A stretch of DNA of 64,000 nucleotides from Melghirimyces algeriensis (GCF_900182565.1 NZ_FXTI01000003.1:186001-250000), one strand, 5' to 3'; positions 51,123 to 59,182 are shown, counted from the first letter of the stretch. The notes: generated by a model from the letters alone, not told the origin. Program-made: numbers and translations.

Positions 51123-52298
51123 TCAAAAACGACGATCGCCAAAATATATATTCAATTTTTGATGAACAAACCTTGCACCTGTTACAGGTCTTCCCATGAG
51201 AACACGTGGAAGAGTAACCTTTCTTTTGTGATTTCCTGCTAAAATTGTCAATTCATCACCCCTTTGCAATACATTCACTTCATCTTTTGTAATGAAAGGG
51301 AGTATCAGTTTTAGTACGTATTTTCCCTGTTCCCACTTGATTTCTTCAATCATTCCCTTATACAGCACGGAACCCGCATCCACGTGGGCAAATGCCTCGT
51401 CAGCAACTCTGTTCAATGATGGAAGTCCTGTTACTTCGTTTTGCATGAATGGAACGTTTAGAATCGGTATGGGGGAAAAAGAAGCTTTAATTTCCTGTAG
51501 ATATTCATTCTGTTTTGTATGCCAACCTTGAAAATAGCCCATGCCGGCTTCTTCAGGGAATATCTTGTTGACGACAATGGCATCCGTACGAAAACCAAAG
51601 AAATTTAAATATGTAAAGGAACGGCGGGCTTCAGAGATGACCATTTTTTCAGGATTTATGACGATGCGTACAGAGGTCATATCGGACTGAAAAATGAGGC
51701 GATGCATTTCTTCCAATTCGCGCCCCAACTGTTCGATGGAATCCATTGTCTGCGGATTAGGGAGTTCCAGTCCTCCGGTAACTGTCTTAGCCACTGGTCT
51801 CATAACTTTTACCAACTGCTTTTCATATGGAAAGATTTTTTCCAGCCACCATTTTAATAGGTTTGGGTAGCTTAACAGTCGAAGTGTTTCGCCTGTAGGG
51901 GCGCAATCGACAATAATGGTGTCAAATGTACTACTTTTCATATATTGTTTGATTTTCAGGAGACTAAATAACTCTTCCATTCCTGGGAAAACAATCATTT
52001 CTTCTGAGGTGATATCATCTAAGTCCGCCCACTCCATGACTCCTTGAAACCATTTTTGAACAGCACCCCAATTTTTTTCAGTTTCTTTTAAAGGGTTTAC
52101 TTCCACCCCCCACAAGTGGTCTGAGATGGGAACAGGATCATTCTTGAGAGGGTGATTAAAAGAATCAGATAAGCTATGAGCGGTATCGGTACTCAATACT
52201 AATGTACATTTTCCTTCTTCCGCCAATCGCAATCCAGTAGCGGCAGCAATACTTGTTTTCCCAACACCGCCTTTTCCTGTGTACAAAATCACTCTCAT
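51123..52298 (-). CDS. ArsA/Get3-family ATPase
   Basis: Predicted 391 residues. A deviant Walker A YTGKGGVGKTSIAAA opens the protein, followed by switch I LSTDTAHSLSDSF, switch II VDCAPTGETLRLLSYP and the adenine-region VVNKIFPEEAG. The C-terminal about 75 residues (YVLKLILPFI; ELTILAGNHKRKVTLP) resemble the HSP20-like domain at the end of many ArsA-like proteins. Classical ArsA powers the ArsB arsenite pump, but no ars genes are here. It may instead be a soluble chaperone-type ATPase. Its promoter region carries the MarR palindrome. Confidence 0.88.
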   Translation of the reverse strand: MRVILYTGKGGVGKTSIAAATGLRLAEEGKCTLVLSTDTAHSLSDSFNHPLKNDPVPISDHLWGVEVNPLKETEKNWGAVQKWFQGVMEWADLDDITSEEMIVFPGMEELFSLLKIKQYMKSSTFDTIIVDCAPTGETLRLLSYPNLLKWWLEKIFPYEKQLVKVMRPVAKTVTGGLELPNPQTMDSIEQLGRELEEMHRLIFQSDMTSVRIVINPEKMVISEARRSFTYLNFFGFRTDAIVVNKIFPEEAGMGYFQGWHTKQNEYLQEIKASFSPIPILNVPFMQNEVTGLPSLNRVADEAFAHVDAGSVLYKGMIEEIKWEQGKYVLKLILPFITKDEVNVLQRGDELTILAGNHKRKVTLPRVLMGRPVTGARFVHQKLNIYFGDRRF

Positions 52299-52316
52299 AC
52301 CTTATCACTCCATACT

Positions 52317-52332
52317 ATTACGATATCGTAAT
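52317..52332. promoter_or_regulatory. MarR-type palindrome, copy 2
   Basis: ATTACGATATCGTAAT is a perfect 16-bp palindrome 18 nt upstream of the ArsA-like start. The match with copy 3 continues into the flanking ATTTAT. Confidence 0.85.
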
Positions 52333-52354
52333 ATTTATCTAAAAAAACAGGTGT

Positions 52355-52831
52355 TCAATCCTCAATTGGAATATTTCTCAATTTTGTTTCTTTGTTTCTT
52401 TGCGGTTGATCTGACTCATTTTGTATGGCTTTAGCCACTTTTACAGCCAAGGACATAAATTGTTGCAATTCTTGTGGGGTTAAAGCCATCTGTACACGAT
52501 CAAAGAGGTGATTGATTTTTTTCTTAGCCGTTTGAGTAACACCCTCACCGTCAGCCGTCAATTTTACAAGATATATACGACGATCTTTCAAGTCTTTCTC
52601 ACGCTGGATCAGCTTTCTCTTTTGTAAACGATGGATCATACTGGTTAATGTACTTAATGGTGCTCCTAACTGTTGAGCTAACTCAGACATGCTTAATTCA
52701 CCATAATAATCCAAGAAAAGCAAGGTCGTCAGTTCGGAATGGGTTAACTTTTGCTCCAGCTCTTCCATCAGAGTATCCAGTTGAAATGGACGAAGTCCTT
52801 TTTTTAAGAAAAACTCCATCAGTTGTTCCAT
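52355..52831 (-). CDS. MarR-family transcriptional regulator
   Basis: Predicted 158 residues. It has the MarR winged helix: LTHSELTTLLFLDYYGELSM, SELAQQLGAPLSTLTSMIHR, wing REKDLKDRRIYLVKLTADG. MarR proteins bind palindromes as dimers and are usually released by a ligand. A perfect copy of the 16-bp palindrome sits 27 nt upstream of its own start, and two more precede the next two transcription units, so it is the likely regulator of this local set. Confidence 0.9.
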   Translation of the reverse strand: MEQLMEFFLKKGLRPFQLDTLMEELEQKLTHSELTTLLFLDYYGELSMSELAQQLGAPLSTLTSMIHRLQKRKLIQREKDLKDRRIYLVKLTADGEGVTQTAKKKINHLFDRVQMALTPQELQQFMSLAVKVAKAIQNESDQPQRNKETKLRNIPIED

Positions 52832-52858
52832 GAATATTCACCTTTAGACAGCGATTTT

Positions 52859-52874
52859 ATTACGATATCGTAAT
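52859..52874. promoter_or_regulatory. MarR-type palindrome, copy 3
   Basis: Perfect ATTACGATATCGTAAT upstream of the marR gene, implying autoregulation. Confidence 0.85.
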
Positions 52875-53153
52875 ATTTATTTGTACTTTACTACGATTAT
52901 CATGGTTAGTCAAGGGATTTGGGGTAAAAGAATCAAACGTTGATTTCGACATCAATTGAAAAACATTTTCCAGATCTACTGAAACCACTGTTGAGATCAC
53001 TATTCCACCACACAGTAAAATGATATTTGAATTAATTGGCATATTTACAAAGCAGGACGTCTGTTTTAGGAAATGCGAACGGGAATCCTTCCCATTTCAA
53101 TGGGGTAGATGAAAGCGAGCGCACCACGGACGACCGAAGGGAATGCCTGTGGT
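52875..53153. other. intergenic left flank of the IS605-like element
   Basis: No gene is supported. A hairpin CCCAT-TTCA-ATGGG at 53091-53104 has the same core as the right-end hairpin of the element. An inverted partner of the 24-bp repeats (GACCGAAGG near 53132) lies before the array. Confidence 0.45.
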
Positions 53154-53265
53154 GCACTTCCTTCGGTCGCACCACGGGCACTTCCTTCGGTCGCACCACG
53201 GGCACTTCCTTCGGTCGCACCACGGGCACTTCCTTCGGTCGCACCACGGGCACTTCCTTCGGTCG
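53154..53265. repeat. tandem array of a 24-bp unit, 4.7 copies
   Basis: Four full head-to-tail units start at 53154, 53178, 53202 and 53226, plus 16 bases of a fifth at 53250. Each begins GCACTTCCTTCGG and ends GCACCACGG. The copies are identical. There are no spacers. Sequence just upstream is partly complementary to the unit, so it can fold into long hairpins. Confidence 0.93.
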
Positions 53266-53298
53266 TCGGACGAGGGGGGGATTCCCCCCCTCGTCCGA
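53266..53298. repeat. perfect 15-bp inverted repeat with G7/C7 tract
   Basis: TCGGACGAGGGGGGG and CCCCCCCTCGTCCGA are exactly complementary around a 3-base ATT loop. No T-run follows. It is unusual for a terminator and sits where an IS200/IS605 left-end hairpin might be. Confidence 0.85.
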
Positions 53299-53376
53299 CA
53301 ATCCGATCAGACCATATGTTAAAGAAAACTCGCTTGAAATATAGCCAATTTCCATTATTTTCACTATACTACATGT

Positions 53377-53762
53377 ATGGGAAAAGAGAACATCAAGCAT
53401 GCGAGAACCTGTGTCTATAACGTCAATTATCATATCGTTTGGTCCGTCAAATACCGCAGAAAAATACTGGATGCGGAAATCGAATCCTATCTGAAAAAGC
53501 TTTTTCAAGAGATCGCGGAAGAAAAGGGCTTTGAAGTGGTCATGATGGAAGTCGGTGAAAATGATCATGTCCATGTATTCGCTTCCGCTCATCCAAAGGT
53601 GGTCCCCTCATACATAAGGGGAACTATCTAAAGAAGAGGCTTTGGGGAGGACATCTTTGGAACCATAGTTTCTACATCAGTTTCTACATCGAAACCATCG
53701 GTTCCATCTCAGAGGATACCATCCAAAGGTATATCGAAAGCCAGAAGAAAGGGGGAGGGTGA
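53377..53762 (+). pseudogene. tnpA: tnpA, IS200-type Y1 transposase, internally deleted and frameshifted
   Basis: The first frame (53377-53631) gives a good TnpA start through the HUH motif (GENDHVHVF) to AHPKVVPSYI, then runs out of family sequence. The normal C-terminal part resumes in another frame near 53625 (YLKKRLWGGHLWNHSFYI; ISEDTIQRYIESQKKGGG) and ends at 53762. About 15-20 codons between them are missing, and SFYI is duplicated in tandem. The HUH histidines and the catalytic-helix tyrosine are thus on different frames, so the enzyme is not active as written. Confidence 0.88.
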
Positions 53763-54850
53763 TGCTTCGCACCTACAAATTCCGGTTATACCCGAAGACG
53801 GAACAACAGGAACGAATCGACTTCACTCTGGAACGGTGCCGCTTATTGTATAATCGCCTTCTGGACGAACGGATTCATGCTTACCGAATGGAAGGCAAGA
53901 CGTTGTCCTACTATGAGCAGAAGAAAACACTTCCCGTTCGGAAAAAGGCCATCCCAGCCTTAAAGGAAGTTCATTCGCAAGTACTGCAACATGTAGTCGA
54001 ACGACTGGACAAAGCATATCAATCTTTTTTCAACCGTGTACAAAACGGAGGAAAAGCGGGATTTCCCCGGTTTAAAGGGGTGAACCGTTACCGTAGCTTT
54101 ACGTATCCGCAAAGCGGATTCGCCCTGAAGGGGAAATATTTGAAGCTGTCCAAAATCGGGGAGGTTCGAATCCGCCTGCACCGCCAGATCGCCGGAACCA
54201 TCAAGACCTGTTCCATCGTCAAGAAAAATGGGAGGTACTACGCTTGCCTCGCCGTGGAGCAGGCTCTTAAACCGTTACCGAAAACGGGGAAGGAAGTCGG
54301 TGTGGATCTGGGAATCAAGCACCTGGCTGTGACATCGGATGAGCAGTTCTTTGCTTCTCCCCACCACTTGCGAAGATCGGAACGCAGACTCAAACGGCTT
54401 GGGCGGCTCGTATCCAAAAAGAAAAAAGGTTCCCATCGCAGGAAAAAGGCGATCCGTCTTCTTGCCCGAATGCATGAGAAAATCGCCAATCAGCGGAAGG
54501 ATTACGCCCATCGGATCAGTCATCAGCTGGTGAAGCGATACGATTTGATTGCGTTTGAAGATCTGAACGTCCAGGGAATGGTAAAGAACCATCACCTGGC
54601 GAAAAGCATCGTCGATGCTGGATGGAGGCAACTGGTCCAATACACGACTTACAAGGCTGAAAGTGCCGGTAAGCGTGTGGTCCAGGTCAACCCCCATCAA
54701 ACCAGTCAACGATGCGCCAGCTGTGGTGACATCGTCAAAAAAACATTGGCCGAACGGGTCCATCGTTGCCCTTTTTGTAGCTATGAACAGGATCGGGATA
54801 TCAATGCGGCCATCAACATTCTACAACTCGCTAAACAAGAAGCTTCTTAA
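53762..54850 (+). CDS. tnpB: TnpB RNA-guided nuclease of IS200/IS605 type
   Basis: Predicted 362 residues (GTG 53759 is an alternative start); GGGGGAGG lies just upstream. N-terminal HTH/OrfB region (RTYKFRLYPKTEQQERIDFT) is followed by a split RuvC domain with all three acidic residues: GVDLGIKHLAV, IAFEDLNVQGM and DRDINAAINIL. The zinc ribbon CASC...CPFC lies between the last two. Known TnpB proteins are programmed by a right-end RNA and cut DNA next to the insertion motif. All catalytic parts are intact although tnpA is not. Confidence 0.93.
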   Translation: MLRTYKFRLYPKTEQQERIDFTLERCRLLYNRLLDERIHAYRMEGKTLSYYEQKKTLPVRKKAIPALKEVHSQVLQHVVERLDKAYQSFFNRVQNGGKAGFPRFKGVNRYRSFTYPQSGFALKGKYLKLSKIGEVRIRLHRQIAGTIKTCSIVKKNGRYYACLAVEQALKPLPKTGKEVGVDLGIKHLAVTSDEQFFASPHHLRRSERRLKRLGRLVSKKKKGSHRRKKAIRLLARMHEKIANQRKDYAHRISHQLVKRYDLIAFEDLNVQGMVKNHHLAKSIVDAGWRQLVQYTTYKAESAGKRVVQVNPHQTSQRCASCGDIVKKTLAERVHRCPFCSYEQDRDINAAINILQLAKQEAS

Positions 54851-54946
54851 AACTCAATCAGGCCAGGAACTGGCCTTCGTGGAGAGTGCGGCAAAAGTCG
54901 GCTCGATGAAACGAGAAGCTCGCCATTTCAATGGCGAGAGGTTCAC
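54720..54946 (+). ncRNA. presumed omega RNA (reRNA) of TnpB overlapping the right end
   Basis: In characterised IS605 elements the guide scaffold comes from the 3' part of tnpB and the right end, and the guide is the flanking DNA. Here the segment holds hairpins GGCCAG-GAA-CTGGCC (54863-54877) and CTCGCCAT/ATGGCGAG (54919-54938) and ends at GGTTCAC. The guide would begin at 54947. The 5' limit is only approximate. Confidence 0.5.
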
Positions 54947-55089
54947 TATCCTTTGTTTGGTTTGTATCTCTCACAATTGCCGGAAGCCTTCTGAAAAAGC
55001 TACAGTTTGGTGTCATTCCTGTTTTTAATAAAATATCGGCTTTAATTATTTGGGGAAGTGCGATCTATCTGATTATTAACTTTTTGTAG
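54947..55089 (+). pseudogene. 3' remnant of a LysE/RhtB-like transporter gene
   Basis: Directly after the IS right end an open frame of 47 codons ends at TAG 55087-55089. It encodes two hydrophobic segments joined by a basic loop (FVWFVSLTIAGSLLKKLQFG; ISALIIWGSAIYLIINFL), like the C-terminus of LysE-family amino-acid exporters. It has no start or ribosome site. The missing 5' part is not found left of the element, so the gene was truncated rather than just interrupted. Confidence 0.5.
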
Positions 55090-55429
55090 ATCAGTCTCAA
55101 TTCAGTTCAATCCAACTGCATATTCATTCCGTTTGATTGTTTCAACAATACAACTCAAACAAGTCTGTTTCTCAGACTATATAAAACAGAAATATCAACT
55201 GGTTCCATCAACAGATGATAAGGGTTGTGTAATTCCTGTTACAAATATGGACGTTTACCTGACCAAAAGTCTGAGTTTAAAATAGATATTTTGACTGATG
55301 AGGTTCAGAAGATGATCGGGTAGATTGGTTTGCAGAGGGACCAAACGCAGGGAAATAAAATGAGGAGTGAAACATTTCATAAAGTCTTGAGATTCTATGG
55401 CCGGTCGTTAAATAAAAGGGGGAGTTCCA
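55090..55429. other. intergenic stretch, no convincing gene
   Basis: AT-rich sequence with stops in all frames. A few short stretches look protein-like (for example about 30 codons ending near 55285) but have no start, ribosome site or recognisable family. It may be decayed coding DNA next to the insertion element. Confidence 0.5.
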
Positions 55430-55900
55430 ATGATTAAAGGATTGTATGAAGCTCATTTACCTGTCAGTCATCTTGAAACATCCATTGATTTCTATCAAAG
55501 GTTAGGCCTCAAATTGGCTCATCGAAAGGGAAGCATTGCTTTTCTTTGGATTGAAAAAGAAAAAAGCTGGCTTGGTTTATGGGAGTGCGAACAGGTTAAA
55601 ATCCCTTATCATCCTTCCATCAGACATATCGCATTTCAGGTGGATCTTGAAGATATCCAAAAAACAAAAGCTTGGTTGGAAGAGAGGAATATAGAGGTAA
55701 GAGAAGCTTTTGGGTTTTTGCCAGAACATCAGCCCCTTGTGTTACCAAATAATCCACAAGCTCATGCTTCTATCTATTTTCGAGATCCGGATGACAATTC
55801 GTTGGAGTTGATTGCACCGCTGAGAATAGACGTGGTAGAAGATTTTGAGATGATGAGTCTGGATGACTGGTATAAACAAAAGGGGTTATCACTCGATTAA
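55430..55900 (+). CDS. VOC (glyoxalase/bleomycin-resistance) family protein
   Basis: Predicted 156 residues; GGGGGAG precedes the ATG. Two beta-alpha-beta-beta-beta modules are visible: HLPVSHLETSIDFYQRLGLK and RHIAFQVDLEDIQKTKAWLE with the closing FRDPDDNSLELIAP. The conserved metal ligands His (AHLPV), His (IRHIAFQV) and Glu (LELIAP) are present. VOC proteins include glyoxalases, dioxygenases and drug-binding proteins; the substrate cannot be told. Monocistronic, ended by a strong terminator. Confidence 0.82.
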   Translation: MIKGLYEAHLPVSHLETSIDFYQRLGLKLAHRKGSIAFLWIEKEKSWLGLWECEQVKIPYHPSIRHIAFQVDLEDIQKTKAWLEERNIEVREAFGFLPEHQPLVLPNNPQAHASIYFRDPDDNSLELIAPLRIDVVEDFEMMSLDDWYKQKGLSLD

Positions 55901-55996
55901 TGTAGAACCGGACAAACGGGAGAGATTAAGGGAAGCAATTTCAAAAGCATTCAGAGGAAAACCTGTTTGGAGGGAGGCATAAGAAACTCCCTTTAC

Positions 55997-56033
55997 AAAA
56001 AAGAGTAACAATTCTCCTGTTACTCTTTTTTGT
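55997..56033 (+). terminator. terminator after the VOC gene
   Basis: AAAAAAGAGTAACA and TGTTACTCTTTTTT form a perfect 14-bp stem with a 7-nt loop. Confidence 0.9.
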
Positions 56034-56050
56034 ATTTTATAAATATTTAC

Positions 56051-56079
56051 TTGACGAAATAAATTTGATCCTGTTAAAT
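56051..56079 (+). promoter_or_regulatory. promoter of the aldo/keto reductase gene
   Basis: TTGACG (56051-56056), 17-nt spacer, TTAAAT (56074-56079), 85 nt upstream of the start. Confidence 0.6.
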
Positions 56080-56164
56080 GACTGTGTACGTGATTTCGTG
56101 TTAAGGGTATATTCCTTGATGTAGGCTCTTTCGTTGCTTTAAAAAGAAAGGAGCGTATTACGCT

Positions 56165-57100
56165 ATGGATGTTATATCGCTAAAGAAAGCAGATCTTCAT
56201 GTATCAAAAATTGGTTTGGGTACCAATGCAGTTGGCGGTCATAACCTTTTCACTGATCTGGACGAGGAACAGGGTAAGAGAATGATTGCTGAAGCTTTGC
56301 ATCAAGGAATCACTTTTTTTGATACAGCAGATGTATATGGCTTTGGTCGCTCGGAAGAGTTATTAGGTGAAATGTTGAAAAACAACCGTACCGATGTCGT
56401 GATTGCTACAAAAGGCGGCGTAGAACAATTAAGTGATGGAAAAACACGCATCAACAATCATCCAAGTTATCTGCGAAATGCCTTGGAGAAAAGCTTACAG
56501 CGGCTTCAGACTGATTTTGTGGATTTATACTATATCCACTTTCCGGATCAACATACACCGCTTGCAGAATCCATTGGAGAATTGACCCGTTTTAAGGAAG
56601 AAGGGAAAATACGAGCTATTGGGATCTCCAATGTCAATCTTGATCAGTTAAACGAAGCGAACCAACATAATGACATCACTGTTCTGCAATCTCCTTATCA
56701 TATGCTGGATCGACGTGCTGAAAAAGACCTGCTTCCCTATTGCATCCAAAACGAAATTTCCTTTATTCCTTATGGTCCACTTGCTTATGGGATTCTTGGA
56801 GGGAAATATACAGAGGATTTCAAGCTGAGTGAGAAGGATTGGCGCAAGGATGTTCCACTGTTCCAGGAAGAAACATTCAAAAACAACCTGTTAAAGGTGG
56901 AACAACTTAAACAGCTGGCTGCTCAAAAGAAAACAAGTCTACCCAATTTAGCCCTGTCGTGGTTACTCGCCCAAAACGGGATCGACACAGTTATTCCCGG
57001 AGGAAAAAGACCCGAACAAGTCATCGAAAATGCTAAAGCTTGTGATGTCCATTTATCCGAAAACGATTTGGAAACGATTGAACGTATTCTAGTGAGCTAA
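56165..57100 (+). CDS. aldo/keto reductase
   Basis: Predicted 311 residues with an AAAGGAG site upstream. TIM-barrel NADPH-dependent reductase. Catalytic tetrad: Asp and Tyr in FFDTADVYGFGRSE, Lys in VIATKGG, His in DLYYIHFPD. The C-terminal cofactor region is TVIPGGKRPEQVIENAKA. It resembles Bacillus IolS/YhdN-type general-stress reductases. A promoter and a terminator frame it as a single-gene unit. Confidence 0.92.
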   Translation: MDVISLKKADLHVSKIGLGTNAVGGHNLFTDLDEEQGKRMIAEALHQGITFFDTADVYGFGRSEELLGEMLKNNRTDVVIATKGGVEQLSDGKTRINNHPSYLRNALEKSLQRLQTDFVDLYYIHFPDQHTPLAESIGELTRFKEEGKIRAIGISNVNLDQLNEANQHNDITVLQSPYHMLDRRAEKDLLPYCIQNEISFIPYGPLAYGILGGKYTEDFKLSEKDWRKDVPLFQEETFKNNLLKVEQLKQLAAQKKTSLPNLALSWLLAQNGIDTVIPGGKRPEQVIENAKACDVHLSENDLETIERILVS

Positions 57101-57114
57101 ATCTAATATCAAAC

Positions 57115-57164
57115 AAAAAAGAGTATCTGGGGTCCTCTGGTGATTCCATAGATACTCTTTTATT
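57115..57164 (+). terminator. terminator after the aldo/keto reductase
   Basis: AAAAGAGTATCT pairs perfectly with AGATACTCTTTT around a loop of about 21 nt, followed by TATTAT. Confidence 0.75.
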
Positions 57165-57295
57165 ATACCGTTTTCTTGCAATGTTTTTGGTTGTCAGACT
57201 TTTTTCAGCAAGGTTGGCTGGTATGATAAAAAGAAAGTACCAACGCTCCCCTTTCTGGAAATGTTACATTTTTCAAGATCAAGGAGGAAGGTTTT

Positions 57296-57622
57296 ATGGG
57301 ACGAGCTATTTTATTGTTTTTTATTGCGGGATTAGCTGAAATTGGTGGCGGATATCTCATTTGGCTTTGGTTGCGGGAAGGAAAATCGGCTTGGGTTGGG
57401 GGGATCGGCGGTATAACTTTGGCCTTATACGGTGTAATCGCCACCTTGCAAACCTTCCCATCCTTTGGTCGAGTGTATGCAGCATATGGAGGTGTGTTTA
57501 TTCTGCTTTCAATTCTCTGGGGTTGGGGGATCGATCAAAAGACTCCAGATCGATACGACTGGGTCGGAGCTGCCATCTGTATGGTCGGTGTGTCCGTCAT
57601 GTTATGGGCTCCTCGGAATTAA
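57296..57622 (+). CDS. YnfA-family (UPF0060) membrane protein
   Basis: Predicted 108 residues, the family's standard length, with AAGGAGGAAGG upstream. Four TM helices: AILLFFIAGLAEIGGGYLIW, WVGGIGGITLALYGVIATL, VYAAYGGVFILLSILWGWGI and DWVGAAICMVGVSVMLWAP. The signature GLAEIGGGYLIWLWLREG and FGRVYAAYGGVFI are conserved in UPF0060. YnfA is related to small multidrug transporters; a transport role is plausible but unproved here. Confidence 0.92.
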   Translation: MGRAILLFFIAGLAEIGGGYLIWLWLREGKSAWVGGIGGITLALYGVIATLQTFPSFGRVYAAYGGVFILLSILWGWGIDQKTPDRYDWVGAAICMVGVSVMLWAPRN

Positions 57623-57699
57623 GTGAGATGGAAGAGGATACTCTCGCCAGCTTTCAAAAAAATATAAACCAGTTTGCGAAACAAACAATCAATAAAAAA

Positions 57700-57729
57700 G
57701 TATCTGCCCGTTATAAAACGGGTAGATAC
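57700..57729. terminator. hairpin downstream of ynfA-like gene
   Basis: GTATCTGCCCG and CGGGTAGATAC form an 11-bp stem with one G-U. The poly-A lies upstream and no T-run downstream, so it would terminate mainly on the minus strand. Confidence 0.4.
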
Positions 57730-57796
57730 CGTTTAGGCAGCTTATGACCCCAGCCTGTAGTACTGATATATTCAGTGAAATAGCAAGATGGGTTCG

Positions 57797-57826
57797 TTGA
57801 CTCAAGAATGTCGGCAAGGGTATAAT
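57797..57826 (+). promoter_or_regulatory. asnS promoter
   Basis: TTGACT (57797-57802), 18-nt spacer, TATAAT (57821-57826), 34 nt before the GTG start. No T-box leader fits in the remaining space. Confidence 0.8.
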
Positions 57827-57860
57827 GGACGGGTCAATATTGGGATGTGGAGGTTAAAAC

Positions 57861-59150
57861 GTGCTTACCACGATAGGTGATATTTCCGCCCGTGTTGGAG
57901 AAAATGTACGTTTGGGCGTATGGCTTTATAATAAACGATCCAGTGGGAAGATCCAGTTCCTCCAACTTAGAGACGGAACAGGGTTCATTCAAGGTGTTCT
58001 TGTAAAGAAAAATGTGACACCGGAGGTGTGGGAAAGCGCGTCCGGATTGACACAGGAAAGTTCGCTCTATGTGGAAGGAAGAGTTCGTGCTGATGAACGG
58101 TCTCCCAGTGGTTATGAATTGGATGTAACATCGATAGAAGTGATTCAGTTGGCCGAAGAATACCCGATTTCCTTAAAGGAACATGGGGTGGAATTTTTGA
58201 TGGATCACCGCCATCTGTGGATTCGCTCCCCGCGCCAACATGCGATCCTTCGAATTCGCGGAGAAATCACCAAGGCCATCCAGAATTGGTTGGATGAGCA
58301 AAATTTCACCTTGGTTGATCCACCCGTTCTCACCCCTTCTTCCTGTGAAGGAACAACCAATCTGTTTCACACCAAATATTTTGATGAGGATGCTTATCTT
58401 ACTCAGAGCGGGCAGCTTTATATGGAAGCTGCGGCCATGGCTCTGGGCAGGGTTTATTCTTTTGGGCCCACTTTTCGTGCAGAAAAATCCAAAACTCGTC
58501 GCCACTTGATCGAGTTCTGGATGATTGAGCCGGAGATGGCTTTTGTAGATCACGAGGAGAGCCTGCGGATTCAGGAGAATATGTTGTCCCATGTGGTTCA
58601 GCATGTTCTTGAGCATTGCCAAGCGGAATTAAAGACGTTAAACAGAGACATATCCTATCTGCAGAACGTAAAGGCACCTTTCCCACGAATCACCTATGAT
58701 GAGGCTGTGGATTTGTTGAACCGGGAAGGAATGGAATTTACATGGGGAGAGGATTTTGGTGCGCCCCATGAGACCAAAATTGCGGAAAGCTTTGATCGGC
58801 CGGTCTTCATTACGCATTATCCGGCAGACATTAAAGCATTCTATATGAAACCGGACCCAAAGCGACCAGAAGTGGTTCTTTGTGCAGATCTGATCGCACC
58901 GGAAGGATATGGTGAGATCATTGGAGGAAGCCAACGGATTGATGACCCCAATTTGTTGGAAGAGCGCTTTCAACAGCATCAACTTTCTCAAGAAGCTTAT
59001 GGATGGTATATGGATCTCCGAAAATATGGTACGGTTCCCCATTCAGGATTTGGACTTGGATTGGAACGAACGGTAAGTTGGATCTGTGGGCTTGACCACG
59101 TTCGGGAAACGATACCCTTTCCGCGGATGTTGAATCGACTCTATCCATAA
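57861..59150 (+). CDS. asnS: asparaginyl-tRNA synthetase
   Basis: Predicted 429 residues, GTG start with GGAGG upstream. Class IIb synthetase: N-terminal OB-fold anticodon-binding domain (VRLGVWLYNKRSSGKIQFLQ LRDGTG region), motif 2 FRAEKSKTRRHLIEFWMIEPE, and motif 3 GFGLGLERTVSWICGL. It charges tRNA-Asn with asparagine. The absence of an AspRS-type insertion domain between the motifs and the overall length favour AsnS. It precedes a dnaD-like gene as in Bacillus. Confidence 0.95.
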   Translation: MLTTIGDISARVGENVRLGVWLYNKRSSGKIQFLQLRDGTGFIQGVLVKKNVTPEVWESASGLTQESSLYVEGRVRADERSPSGYELDVTSIEVIQLAEEYPISLKEHGVEFLMDHRHLWIRSPRQHAILRIRGEITKAIQNWLDEQNFTLVDPPVLTPSSCEGTTNLFHTKYFDEDAYLTQSGQLYMEAAAMALGRVYSFGPTFRAEKSKTRRHLIEFWMIEPEMAFVDHEESLRIQENMLSHVVQHVLEHCQAELKTLNRDISYLQNVKAPFPRITYDEAVDLLNREGMEFTWGEDFGAPHETKIAESFDRPVFITHYPADIKAFYMKPDPKRPEVVLCADLIAPEGYGEIIGGSQRIDDPNLLEERFQQHQLSQEAYGWYMDLRKYGTVPHSGFGLGLERTVSWICGLDHVRETIPFPRMLNRLYP

Positions 59151-59182
59151 TAGGCAACCTGATGCATCTCGGGGAAGCATCC

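Larger units (their letters stand above)
53091..54946 (+). mobile_element. IS200/IS605-family element (tnpA defective, tnpB intact)
   Basis: A Y1-transposase gene is followed by tnpB in the same direction. The right end shows the characteristic hairpin CTCGCCAT-TTCA-ATGGCGAG and ends at GGTTCAC (54940-54946), beyond which the reading frame of a broken LysE-like gene begins. The left end is uncertain: the coordinate given is the first hairpin resembling the right end, but the real boundary might lie nearer tnpA. IS605-type elements make no target duplication, so ends cannot be fixed by repeats. With tnpA broken it is probably immobile on its own. Confidence 0.7.

Noticed and set aside
50503..51126. 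Longer 207-residue form of the SRPBCC-like protein
   Set aside because: The extra N-terminus spans the regulatory palindrome and overlaps the ArsA-like gene; ATG 51030 has the ribosome site.
51123..52831. Arsenic-resistance operon
   Set aside because: Only an ArsA-like ATPase and a MarR regulator are present; there is no ArsB, ArsC, ArsD or ArsR.
53154..53265. CRISPR array
   Set aside because: The units abut directly without spacers and no cas gene is nearby.
53032..53592. Open frames on both strands across the 24-bp repeats encoding repetitive peptides
   Set aside because: 24 is a multiple of 3, so an array with no stop stays open in several frames; there is no ribosome site or family match, and the minus-strand frame runs antisense to tnpA.
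54160..54180. tRNA-like GGTTCGAATCC
   Set aside because: It is inside tnpB coding sequence and no acceptor or anticodon stem surrounds it.
57361..57747. 128-codon frame overlapping the YnfA-like gene
   Set aside because: Out-of-frame shadow of a well-conserved membrane protein gene.
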